From contig NC_009937.1 in the NCBI RefSeq assembly GCF_000010525.1, forward strand, positions 1,493,501 to 1,557,500: a stretch of DNA of 64,000 bases. The letters run 5' to 3'. The DNA is from Azorhizobium caulinodans ORS 571 (GTDB taxonomy: Bacteria; Pseudomonadota; Alphaproteobacteria; Rhizobiales; Xanthobacteraceae). Under the pieces are notes generated by a model. That model was not told the DNA's origin, did not search any database, and worked only from the letters and a program-made list of their open reading frames with translations. Position numbers and translations under genes: made by a program. Numbering within the stretch: the stretch's first letter is position 1; each line of letters opens with the position of its first letter. This document shows, piece by piece, positions 26,457 to 34,674 of this stretch.

Positions 26457-27230
26457 ATGACGGACATGACGTCGAACATCTCTCCTCAGACAACGGCGCT
26501 GTCACAGGCCGGAGCCGGAATGCCGGTCACGCCGGTTCGCAGCGACGCCGGCCTCGATCGCGCGACACCGCGTCATCCCTTGACCTTCGCCCTGACGCTC
26601 ACGGGTCTCGCCGGCTTCCTCGATGCCGCGGCCTATGTCCGGTTCGATCACCTCTATGTGTCCTTCATGAGCGGAAACAGCACCCATCTGGGCATGACGC
26701 TCGCGGATGGGGCCGTTCCGGACATGTTGGTCATCCTCGGTGTGGTGGGCGCCTTCGTCGCGGGCGCAGCCGCCGGCACCAGAATCGCGGATCACGCCAG
26801 CTCGGGTCTCGCCCCGCGAGTGCTTGCCCTTGAAGTTGCATTGATGGTCATGGCCCTCGGTGCTTCGCTCGCCTCCTGGTCGCTCATCTGTCTGATGAGT
26901 GTCGCGCTCACCATGGGCCTTCAGAACGTTCTGCATCAGGCGGTGGGCGGTGTGGATGTCGGCAAGGGGTTTGTCACCGGCATGCTGTTCCGCCTCGGTC
27001 AGTCGCTTGCACGTGTGCCGGAGGGGCGGGCGACGCTGGCCGGCGCCCTGATGTCGCTGCTGAACTGGTTGGCTTTCATCGCTGGTGCCGCGACGGGGGC
27101 CCTGGTGGTTCGCCGGCTGGGATTTACCCCATGCCTTGGCGCAGCGGTGGCCCTGATCGCCGTCATGCTCCTGATGGCGCGAGCCGCAGATCGAAAGCGG
27201 AGCGGATCTGCTTCGCCCGTCCAAACCTAG
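26457..27230 (+). CDS. DUF1275 (YoaK-type) membrane protein
   Basis: A 257-residue inner-membrane protein with about six hydrophobic helices. It shows the family pattern of DUF1275: LTGLAGFLDAAAYVRFDHLYVSFMSGNST early on, and a GLQNVLHQAVGGVDVGKGFVTG repeat-like segment near residue 160. Function is unknown; the family resembles a small transporter. The ATG at 26457 was chosen over the one at 26427 because AAGG lies a few bases upstream. It is transcribed alone, ahead of the peroxiredoxin pair. The Gly/Asn motif SGNST is conserved in relatives and probably lies in the channel. Confidence 0.88.
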   Translation: MTDMTSNISPQTTALSQAGAGMPVTPVRSDAGLDRATPRHPLTFALTLTGLAGFLDAAAYVRFDHLYVSFMSGNSTHLGMTLADGAVPDMLVILGVVGAFVAGAAAGTRIADHASSGLAPRVLALEVALMVMALGASLASWSLICLMSVALTMGLQNVLHQAVGGVDVGKGFVTGMLFRLGQSLARVPEGRATLAGALMSLLNWLAFIAGAATGALVVRRLGFTPCLGAAVALIAVMLLMARAADRKRSGSASPVQT

Positions 27231-27347
27231 GTATGGCCGCGATACGCCAAGAGCCAATTCACCGCCGCCGGCATCGCTTCGACAATGCGGGTGTCAATGC
27301 GCCGCCTCGACCGGAGCCGGAGCATTGTCGCGACAAGGAGCGGCACA

Positions 27348-27857
27348 ATGACAGAGCAGTCCGTCCCCCCAACCGGGGCCTTACCGGCTGGCGTGCAGGC
27401 GCCAGATTTCACCCTTTCCGCGACGCCGGACCAGACCTTGTCCCTCTCCGAGATGAGGGGCCACCCGGTCATTCTCGCCTTCTATCCGGCGGACTGGAGC
27501 CCGGTCTGCGGCGATGAGATGAGCCTGCTCAACGCGGTTCTGCCGGAGTTCCATCGTCTGGGCGCTCAACTCGTCGGCATTTCCGCGGATGGTGTCTGGT
27601 GCCATGCGGCCTTTGCGGCCGAACGCAAGCTGCATTTCCCGCTGCTGGCCGACTTCGAGCCGAAGGGCGAGGTCGCCCGACGCTATGGCGTGTATCGTGT
27701 ACAGGACGGCGTTGCAGACCGCGCGCTGTTCGTGATCGATGCCGAGGGTGTCATCCGCTGGTCCTACGTGTCGCCGCTCGGCATCAATCCTGGCGCGGAC
27801 GGAATTCTCGAGGCGCTGGAGAAGCTGAGCGTTCGCACGGAAGGAGCGGTGTCATGA
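27348..27857 (+). CDS. Peroxiredoxin (AhpC/TSA family)
   Basis: A 169-residue thioredoxin-fold peroxidase. The peroxidatic cysteine is Cys54 in ADWSPVCGDE, the standard PxxxC site of the family, and another cysteine lies in DGVWCHAAF. It should reduce H2O2 or organic peroxides using a thiol donor. No signal peptide is seen, so it acts in the cytoplasm. AAGGAG stands seven bases before the chosen ATG. Its stop overlaps the ATG of the DsbA-like gene in an ATGA, so the two are made together. The second protein may be its reductant or a thiol partner. Confidence 0.92.
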   Translation: MTEQSVPPTGALPAGVQAPDFTLSATPDQTLSLSEMRGHPVILAFYPADWSPVCGDEMSLLNAVLPEFHRLGAQLVGISADGVWCHAAFAAERKLHFPLLADFEPKGEVARRYGVYRVQDGVADRALFVIDAEGVIRWSYVSPLGINPGADGILEALEKLSVRTEGAVS

Positions 27858-28384
27858 GCCGGCCCATCCCCTCGCTGGCGGCCGACGACCATATTCTCGG
27901 CACTCCCAGCTTCTCCGTCACGCTGGTCGAATATGGCGATTACCAATGCCCCTATTGTGGCGAGGCCTATCCGGTCCTCAAGGCCGTGCAGCGGGCCATG
28001 GGCGCGGACCTTCGCTTCGTGTTCCGGAACTTCCCGCTCGTCGAAGTGCACGCTCATGCTCTGCGTGCCGCCCAGTTCGCCGAGGCCGCCGCCGAAGCGG
28101 GCCTGTTCTGGGAAGCGCACGACATGCTCTACGAGAATCAGGATGCCCTCGGCGACCGCCACCTTGAGGCCTACGCTGATCAATTGGGGATCGACCGGGC
28201 CATCCTGGCGGCCGCGTTCGAAGGGCGTCACGACGAGAAGATCCAGCGGGACTTCCTCGGCGGCGTGCGGGGCGGCGTGAACGGCACGCCGAGCCTGTTC
28301 ATCAATGGCCAACTCTATGAAGGGCCGCCGGAACCGGAAAGCCTTATCTCCGTGCTCAGCCGGGCGGCGACGACGCGCGTGTAG
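27854..28384 (+). CDS. DsbA/thioredoxin-like oxidoreductase
   Basis: A 176-residue protein of the DsbA-like thioredoxin fold. Cys32-Pro-Tyr-Cys35 (YQCPYCGEA) is the redox-active site, and the cis-Pro loop is NGTPSLFING. The inserted helical domain typical of DsbA lies in the middle. There is no signal peptide, so it is probably cytoplasmic, unlike classical DsbA. It is translationally coupled to the peroxiredoxin gene. A role reducing or recycling that enzyme fits, but its partner and reductant are inferred. A longer frame upstream is just overlap with the preceding gene. Confidence 0.9.
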   Translation: MSRPIPSLAADDHILGTPSFSVTLVEYGDYQCPYCGEAYPVLKAVQRAMGADLRFVFRNFPLVEVHAHALRAAQFAEAAAEAGLFWEAHDMLYENQDALGDRHLEAYADQLGIDRAILAAAFEGRHDEKIQRDFLGGVRGGVNGTPSLFINGQLYEGPPEPESLISVLSRAATTRV

Positions 28385-28871
28385 CTCGACTCCAGCGCTC
28401 GCTGCGCGTCCGTGACAGGGCAGGCGGCTGGTCTTCAGGCCGCCCGCCGCCACCGCTTCATGTGGCGTGGTGGGTGGAACGCCGGGCGCCGCAGCAATCG
28501 GTATCATTTGGTGCCGAGAGCGGCAGTGGCGCATCTCCGCTGTAGGATAATACAGATTTCTTCCGGTTGATCGTCATTTCTGAACGACCATTAAGTCATC
28601 TGTCGTTCAGATAGATTTGAGGCTCTTCGTCAATCAAAGGTTGTGTATTCGGCAATTTGAATTTTTTGAGCTGTTCTCGTGCAGAACGTCTGGCGTTCCG
28701 CGAAACGATCCGCTAGTGTCTCTGCGTAATAGCAGATTGATCGCCCGCTCATCGGGCGGCGAGGTCCGACCTCAGGATCTCTGGATCAAAGGCATGATGC
28801 CGCTTCTGCTATGCCGGTGAGAACCCGGTATGTCCCTACATCATGTTCATTCCAATGATGGGACATCAGTC
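28385..28871. other. A+T-richer region upstream of flagellin
   Basis: About 490 bases with visibly lower GC from 28540 onward, the likely promoter and leader region of the flagellin gene. It contains a ten-base inverted repeat listed separately. No sigma-54 promoter matching the GG/GC spacing was convincing. No coding gene was recognised. Confidence 0.5.
28579..28611. promoter_or_regulatory. Inverted repeat upstream of flagellin
   Basis: TCTGAACGAC and GTCGTTCAGA are perfect ten-base arms with a 13-base A/T-rich spacer, 261 bases before the flagellin ATG. No T-tract follows, so an operator or leader hairpin is more likely than a terminator. Confidence 0.5.
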
Positions 28872-29930
28872 ATGACCAGCATCATCACCAACAATGCCGC
28901 CAGCGTTGCTCTCGCGACCCTGCGCTCCATCAACGACAGCCTCAACACCACCAACGACCGCGTCTCCACCGGCAAGAAGATCAATTCTGCCGCTGACGGC
29001 GCCGCCTACTGGAACATCTCCACCACCCTGACGTCGGACAACGGCGCGCTCGGCGCGGTGAAGGATGCCATCAACCTCGATCTGGCCTCGGTGAAGACGA
29101 CCAACACCGGCGTCACCCAGATCATGAACAGCCTGAACACCATCAAGCAGGCTCTCGTCAGCGCCCAGTCCTCCACGGCTGATCGCACCTCCCTGCAGAA
29201 GAACATCGCCAACGCCGTCTCCGACATCAAGTCGGCGGCTTCCTCGGCGGTGGTGAACGGCGCCAACTGGCTCTCGGTCGACAGCTCGGCCACGGGCTTC
29301 AACGCCAACAAGAGCCTGCTCGCGAACTTCTCGCGCACCAGCGGCGTCGTGTCGGTCGGCTCCACCACGCTCGATACCGGCGCCTTCGCCGTCTATGACG
29401 CGAAGACCAACGGTACGGCGACGGGCACCAGCTCCACGATCGACAAGGCCGTGACTGCGGTTGCCACCAGCGCCACTGTCTCCGGCGGTCTGACCGTCGC
29501 CGTCGGCACCAACGCCGGCAACCTCAAGGGCTTCATGGACACCACCTACTCGATCAGCGGTTCCGTCGGCGGGACCACGGTCGCGGCGTTCACGGCGTCC
29601 ATCGCCGACATCGACATCTCCGCTCTCACCAGCAGCGACGTCGACCTGGCGAAGCTCTCTTCCTACATGAAGATCGTGTCCGCCACGATCGACGGCCTGC
29701 AGAACGGTTCGACGGCTCTCGGCACCACCCAGACCCGCCTGACCTCGCAGCAGAGCTTCGCCCAGTCCCTGATCGACATCAACACGTCGTCGATCGGCTC
29801 GCTGGTCGATGCCAACATGGAAGAAGAGTCCACGAAGCTGAAGGCCCTGCAGACCCAGCAGCAGCTGGCGGTGCAGTCGCTCTCGATCGCGAACAACTCG
29901 ACCTCCAACATCATGACCCTCTTCCGTTGA
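28872..29930 (+). CDS. Flagellin
   Basis: A 352-residue flagellar filament protein. The conserved D0/D1 N-terminus is present (ALATLRSINDSLNTTNDRVS and TGKKINSAADGAAYW), and so is the C-terminus (LVDANMEEESTKLKALQTQQ, then NSTSNIMTLFR). The middle, about residues 150-240, is the Gly/Ser/Thr-rich surface-exposed part. The ATG at 28872 was chosen because the standard flagellin start follows; the frame extends 14 codons upstream. No other flagellar gene lies in the window, so this is an isolated flagellin. It has a strong terminator after it. Confidence 0.95.
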   Translation: MTSIITNNAASVALATLRSINDSLNTTNDRVSTGKKINSAADGAAYWNISTTLTSDNGALGAVKDAINLDLASVKTTNTGVTQIMNSLNTIKQALVSAQSSTADRTSLQKNIANAVSDIKSAASSAVVNGANWLSVDSSATGFNANKSLLANFSRTSGVVSVGSTTLDTGAFAVYDAKTNGTATGTSSTIDKAVTAVATSATVSGGLTVAVGTNAGNLKGFMDTTYSISGSVGGTTVAAFTASIADIDISALTSSDVDLAKLSSYMKIVSATIDGLQNGSTALGTTQTRLTSQQSFAQSLIDINTSSIGSLVDANMEEESTKLKALQTQQQLAVQSLSIANNSTSNIMTLFR

Positions 29931-30057
29931 GATCCGCTCCGGCGGCTGACGGCTCCGCAATCGCGGGCTCGCCGCCGCCGGGTCAGGGTCAACGGCCGGG
30001 AACAGGTGTGGTGGGTATTTTCCACACTGGCCGGCGCGTAACTGCCGGCGCCCAACG

Positions 30058-30092
30058 GGCCATGCTCCGCAAGGAGCATGGCCTTTTCTTTT
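30058..30092 (+). terminator. Rho-independent terminator of the flagellin gene
   Basis: GGCCATGCTCC and GGAGCATGGCC form a perfect 11-base stem around the loop GCAA, followed by TTTTCTTTT. It lies 128 bases past the flagellin stop. This is the clearest terminator in the window. Confidence 0.92.
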
Positions 30093-30141
30093 GCAGTTGA
30101 GGGCCCGGCAAATGCCCGTGCCCGATAGGGCGATCCAAACG

Positions 30142-30172
30142 AGGCGGCCGCCCCATTCCGGAGCGGCCGCCT
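30142..30172. terminator. GC-rich hairpin between flagellin and cydB ends
   Basis: AGGCGGCCGC and GCGGCCGCCT form a perfect ten-base stem with an 11-base loop. Short T runs follow on both strands (TTTC on plus, GTTT on minus). It lies 36 bases downstream of the cydB stop, so it likely ends the oxidase operon. Confidence 0.5.
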
Positions 30173-30207
30173 TTCTGCTCATAAGCCGGTGGTTGATACG
30201 GGGCCGC

Positions 30208-31197
30208 TCAGTATTCTCCCTCCTCGGTCATCTTTCCGCGAAAGACGAAGTAGACGATCAGCGTATAGGCGAGCGTCACGGGCAGGACGAAGAGGCCCGC
30301 CCCCCAGAAGAGGAAGGACAGGGAGGAGGGTGGGGAGGCCGCCTGCCAGATCGTCATTGAGAAGGGCAGCATGTAGGGCAGGAAGGATCCGGCCAGTGTC
30401 GTGAACGCGGCAATGAAGATCGTCGCCCCACAGAGGAACAGGAACCGCTCGTTCCGCCGCCGAACAGACAGCACCAGCCCGGCGAATGCCACGAGGCCCA
30501 GGAGCGGGCAGACGAGCAGCGCGGGACGATCAATCCAGCGGTGAAGGACCTGGAGGCGGATCTCGACCGACCAGATGAAGACCACCACCAGGAACACCAG
30601 CAGCGCCGCCATCAGCGCCGGCAGGACGCGAAAGCTGAAGTCGCGCAGGGGCCCGGTGGACTTTCCGGCGATCCAGCAACTGCCCATCAAGGCATAGCCG
30701 ATGCACAGGCCGAGGCCGCAGAACAGGGAGAAGGGGCTCGCCCAGCTCAGCGCATGGCCGGCGTAGAGGCCGTTCTCGATGGGCAAGCCCTGCACGATGG
30801 CGCCGACCGCGGTGCCCTGCACGAAGGCGGCCACATAGGAGCCAACCACAAAGCCTGCGTCCCAGAGCGGGCGCGAGGTCGTCGCCTTGTAGCGGAACTC
30901 GAAGGCCACGCCGCGGAGAATCAGTCCCGCGAGCATGAGGAAGAGCGGCAGATAGAAGGCCGACAGGACGATGGAAAAGACGGCCGGAAAGGCGCCGAAC
31001 AGGGTGGCGGCGGAAACCACCAGCCAGGTTTCGTTGCCGTCCCACACGGGCGAGATCGAACCCAGCATGCGGCGGCGCTCGGCTTCGCCGGGAGCGAACG
31101 GAAAGAGCATTCCGACGCCGAGATCGAAGCCATCCAGCAGGATGTACAGGAGGATGGAAATCCCCAGAACGAAGGCCCAGAACTCGACCATGGTCAT
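30208..31197 (-). CDS. cydB: Cytochrome bd-type quinol oxidase subunit II (CioB/CydB)
   Basis: A 329-residue membrane subunit of a bd-type terminal oxidase. The N-terminus has the family signature (LYILLDGFDLGVGML, later SISPVWDGNETWLV) and about eight membrane helices follow. It partners with subunit I to oxidise quinol and reduce O2. The ATG at 31197 overlaps the stop of the subunit I gene in an ATGA; an ATG at 31191 is also possible. Order on the minus strand is poxB, cydA, cydB, so it is the last gene of the run, followed by a hairpin. Confidence 0.94.
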   Translation of the reverse strand: MTMVEFWAFVLGISILLYILLDGFDLGVGMLFPFAPGEAERRRMLGSISPVWDGNETWLVVSAATLFGAFPAVFSIVLSAFYLPLFLMLAGLILRGVAFEFRYKATTSRPLWDAGFVVGSYVAAFVQGTAVGAIVQGLPIENGLYAGHALSWASPFSLFCGLGLCIGYALMGSCWIAGKSTGPLRDFSFRVLPALMAALLVFLVVVFIWSVEIRLQVLHRWIDRPALLVCPLLGLVAFAGLVLSVRRRNERFLFLCGATIFIAAFTTLAGSFLPYMLPFSMTIWQAASPPSSLSFLFWGAGLFVLPVTLAYTLIVYFVFRGKMTEEGEY

Positions 31198-32606
31198 TCT
31201 CCGGTCTTGGCGGCGCCCGAAACGCCCGGGCTGGCGCCCGGAATGGACAGGGGGCGCTTGGGATTGGTGCCGTAGAGTGAAAGTGCGGCGGCGGGGATCG
31301 GGCCGGCCCGCAGGAGCCGGTAGATGTAGAGGACGCCGAATCCGAAGATGAGCGCATAGACGGCGGCGACCAGGGCGAAGGTTGTCGCGACCTCCTGCGA
31401 CGTCAGGAACGGTGTTGCGGCCTCCGCAGTCCGAAGCTGGCCATAGACCACCCAGGGCTGCCGGCCGACCTCTGCGGTGAACCACCCGGTCAGGGTCGCG
31501 ATGAACCCAAGCGGAAACGACAAGAATGTCGCGACGAGGAAGAGCCGCGCCTTGAGCAGGCGCTCGCTGAAGCTGAGCCACGATCCGATCCAGGCGAGCG
31601 CCAGCATCACGAGGCCGCAGCCGACCATGATCCGGAACGCGAAGAACGGGATGGCGACGGGCGGGCGATCCTGCGGCGCGAAGCTTTTGATGCCCAGTTC
31701 CTTCGATGTGAGGCTCATGGAGCCGATCACGCTGCCGAGATAAGGCACGGAGATCTCGAAGAGATTGCGCTCATTCTCGGAGTCCGGCCAGGCGACGAGA
31801 ATTTCGCTCGCCGGCTGCTGATCGTTCCAGCGTCCCTCGATGGCCGCGAACTTCGCGGGCTGCTTGTCGTGGACGAAATCGCCCACGAGATGGCCGAACC
31901 CGAGCTGGACGGGCACCAGGATGGCCGCCAGCCGCAGGCCCATGACCGCCATCGCGCGGCCCTCCTGCACGGCCGTGCCGCGGAGCATGTACCACGCGCC
32001 CGTGGCGGCCACGCAGAAGGCGGATGTCACATAGGCCGCGATGATCATGTGCGGGAAGCGTGTCCAGACGGCCTGATTGAAGATGATGGCGGACCAGTCC
32101 GTGGGCACGAAGACGCCGTCCGGCGTCAGGCTGAAGCCGGTCGGGTACTGCATCCAGCTGTTGTTCACCATGATCCAGAAGGCCGACAGGCTGGTGCCGA
32201 GCGACACCATCAGGCAGGCGCCGAGATAGGCCCAGCGTGGCACCCGGTCCCGTCCGAACATCAGCACGCCGAAGAACGCCGCCTCGAGCGCAAAGGCGGT
32301 GAAGCTCTCATAGCCCAGCAGCGGTCCCTGGATCGGGCCGGTGCGGCGCGAGAGCTCGCTCCAGTTGGTTCCGAACTGGAAGGCCATGACGATGCCGGAG
32401 ACCACGCCGAGGCCGAAGGCCACGGCGAAGATCTTCAGCCAGAAATCCGACAGCCGGCGATAGATGCGCTCGCCGGTGAAGAGATGGCACGCCTCCAGAA
32501 AGGTGAGCCATGCTGCAAGACCGATGGTGAAGGCCGGAAAGATGATGTGGAAGGAGATTGTGAACGCGAACTGGATTCGCGACAGCAGAAGGGGGGTGAG
32601 TTCCAT
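31194..32606 (-). CDS. cydA: Cytochrome bd-type quinol oxidase subunit I, CioA type
   Basis: A 470-residue membrane subunit carrying the hemes. The axial His is His20 in the N-terminal FTISFHIIFP segment, and the conserved GRQPWVVYGQLRT motif lies near the C-terminus. The protein is about 50 residues shorter than E. coli CydA, and the quinol-binding loop looks short, as in the cyanide-insensitive oxidase (CioA) group. It reduces O2 to water without pumping protons, with high O2 affinity or cyanide tolerance. The ATG at 32606 gives the standard N-terminus. It lies 62 bases after the poxB stop on the same strand, a likely operon. Confidence 0.94.
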   Translation of the reverse strand: MELTPLLLSRIQFAFTISFHIIFPAFTIGLAAWLTFLEACHLFTGERIYRRLSDFWLKIFAVAFGLGVVSGIVMAFQFGTNWSELSRRTGPIQGPLLGYESFTAFALEAAFFGVLMFGRDRVPRWAYLGACLMVSLGTSLSAFWIMVNNSWMQYPTGFSLTPDGVFVPTDWSAIIFNQAVWTRFPHMIIAAYVTSAFCVAATGAWYMLRGTAVQEGRAMAVMGLRLAAILVPVQLGFGHLVGDFVHDKQPAKFAAIEGRWNDQQPASEILVAWPDSENERNLFEISVPYLGSVIGSMSLTSKELGIKSFAPQDRPPVAIPFFAFRIMVGCGLVMLALAWIGSWLSFSERLLKARLFLVATFLSFPLGFIATLTGWFTAEVGRQPWVVYGQLRTAEAATPFLTSQEVATTFALVAAVYALIFGFGVLYIYRLLRAGPIPAAALSLYGTNPKRPLSIPGASPGVSGAAKTGE

Positions 32607-32668
32607 GGGAGTATCCCGCGTTCTGAGGAACCGGCACGAGCAGGGGCGATGCGAGGAGGCGGTCGGGC

Positions 32669-34405
32669 TCAGCGCGGCAGCAGGTTGGTGCTGGCGAGGT
32701 CGATTACCTCTGTGCCGTGCCCGCTGAGGACGGCACGCAGCATCCACAGGCCGAAGCCCTTCGCCTGCTCGACCCCGATGGTCGGCGGCATGGACAGTTC
32801 CTGCGTCGCGGTGACCACATCGAGCACCGCCGGGCCGTCGTGGGCCAGCACCTGGTCGATGGCGGCGGGAAGCTCGCCGGGGTCCTCCACCCGCACGCCG
32901 AGGATGCCCATGGCATTGGCCATGGCCGCGAAATCCGGGTTCTGGAGATCGGTGCCCAGCTCCACGAAGCCTGCCGCCTTCATCTCCAGCGCCACGAAGC
33001 CGAGCACGCCATTGTTGAAGATGACCGTCTTCACCGGGAGCTTTTCCTGCACCAGCGTGACCAGATCGCCCATCAGCATGGTGAAGCCGCCATCGCCCGA
33101 CAGCGAGATGACCTGCCGATCGGGATGGGAGGCCTGGATGCCGATGGCCTGCGGCAGGGCATTCGCCATGGAGCCGTGCGCCAGCGACCCCACGAGGCGG
33201 CGCTTGCCGTTCATTTCGAGATAACGCGCGGCCCAGATGGTGGGCGTTCCCACATCGAAGGTGAAAGCTGCGTCCGAGGTGGCGCGCTCGCTGATCAGCC
33301 GCGTGAGATACTGCGGATGGATCGGCTTGCTGCCGGGCTTGCCCTGCGCCAGCGCATCGAGGCCCTTGCGGGCGTGCTTGTAACGCGTGACGCTGTCATC
33401 GAGGTGCAGGCGGTCGGCCTTGGCGGTCAGGCGCGGCATGAGGGCAGTGATCGTCGCGGCCACATCACCGACCACGCCGAGATCAAGCTTGCAGCGCCGC
33501 CCGAGATGCTCTGGCCGGATGTCCACCTGGGCGATCTTGATGCCCGTCGGCAGGAACTGCTTGTAGGGGAAGTCGGTGCCGAGCATCAGCAGCACGTCGC
33601 AGGCGTGCATGGCTTCGTAGCCGGACGAGAAGCCGATGAAGCCCGTCATGCCCACATCATAGGGATTGTCGTATTCCACGTGCTCCTTGCCGCCAAGCGC
33701 GTGGACCATGGGGCTCTTGAGCGCCTCCGCGAGTTGCATGAGCTGGGGGTGGGCACCCGCGCAGCCCCGGCCGCAGAACAGCGTGACGCGCTCTGCGCCG
33801 TTCAGCAGATCGGCGAGGGCATCGAGTTCGCTCTCGGCGGGCACCACCACCGGCGCTGCGGGAACGAGGCCCCGCCGCTCGGAGATCGGGCGGTCCGGCG
33901 CCGGCTTCAGCGCGACGTCGCCGGGAATGACAACCACCGCCACGCCGCGTTGGCCGACGGCGGCGCGGATGGCATTCTCCAGCACGAACGGCATCTGGGC
34001 GGGATCGGAGACGAGTTCGCAATAGACGCTGCATTCCTGGAAGAGGTTCTGCGGGTGGGTCTCCTGGAAATAGCCGCCCCCGATCTCGGCGGACGGGATC
34101 TGGGCGGCGATGGCGAGGACCGGCGTCCGGCTCCGCTGCGCATCGAAGAGGCCGTTGATCAGGTGCAGATTGCCCGGACCACAGGAGCCGGCGCACACCG
34201 CGAGCTGTCCGGTGATCTGCGACTCTCCGGCCGCCGCGAAGGCCGCAACTTCCTCGTGCCTGACATGCACCCACCGCATCTTCCCGGTCGTGCGCAGGGC
34301 CTCCGTCAGGCCGTTGAGGCTGTCGCCCACCACGCCATAGATGCGCTCGACGCCCGCTTCGCCGAGCGTGTCTACGATAAGTTCCGCAACGTTACGAGAG
34401 AACAT
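32669..34405 (-). CDS. poxB: Pyruvate:quinone oxidoreductase (PoxB-like)
   Basis: A 578-residue thiamine-diphosphate flavoenzyme. The TPP-binding region has [12 protein letters not shown] near residue 430, and the N-terminal domain has [10 protein letters not shown] and the catalytic-type Glu in [14 protein letters not shown]. The C-terminus ([15 protein letters not shown], then EVIDLASTN) closely resembles the amphipathic membrane-binding tail of E. coli PoxB. It decarboxylates pyruvate to acetate and CO2 and passes electrons to quinone. The second ATG, at 34405, was chosen because AAGGAG then has six-base spacing. It is followed by a bd-type oxidase that would consume the quinol. Confidence 0.9.
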   Translation of the reverse strand: MFSRNVAELIVDTLGEAGVERIYGVVGDSLNGLTEALRTTGKMRWVHVRHEEVAAFAAAGESQITGQLAVCAGSCGPGNLHLINGLFDAQRSRTPVLAIAAQIPSAEIGGGYFQETHPQNLFQECSVYCELVSDPAQMPFVLENAIRAAVGQRGVAVVVIPGDVALKPAPDRPISERRGLVPAAPVVVPAESELDALADLLNGAERVTLFCGRGCAGAHPQLMQLAEALKSPMVHALGGKEHVEYDNPYDVGMTGFIGFSSGYEAMHACDVLLMLGTDFPYKQFLPTGIKIAQVDIRPEHLGRRCKLDLGVVGDVAATITALMPRLTAKADRLHLDDSVTRYKHARKGLDALAQGKPGSKPIHPQYLTRLISERATSDAAFTFDVGTPTIWAARYLEMNGKRRLVGSLAHGSMANALPQAIGIQASHPDRQVISLSGDGGFTMLMGDLVTLVQEKLPVKTVIFNNGVLGFVALEMKAAGFVELGTDLQNPDFAAMANAMGILGVRVEDPGELPAAIDQVLAHDGPAVLDVVTATQELSMPPTIGVEQAKGFGLWMLRAVLSGHGTEVIDLASTNLLPR

Positions 34406-34674
34406 GGCCATCTCCTTCCAAGTGAATGCCAAGAAACGAGGCTCGGGAAAGATAGAAGGCGTCGTTCGTCTGCGCTGCCAGACATCGCGCTATCGGCGGC
34501 ATACGTTTGGATAGTGCCGACGCGCAACGTATGGATTCGTTTTGCTCACCAGAGGTGGGTGAATGCGGTTATAAAATACCGACAGATCGTCATGCACCGA
34601 CTTGCGGAGTGCTGAGCGACGGCGCATCGGGCGGCGATCCGGCAAAGATCGCCCGCGCGCCGCCGCGTCCGACC

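Noticed and set aside
32717-34615. 632-residue plus-strand frame opposite poxB
   Set aside because: The opposite frame has clear thiamine-enzyme motifs; this one is His/Arg/Gly-rich without any motif, a common GC-rich antisense shadow.
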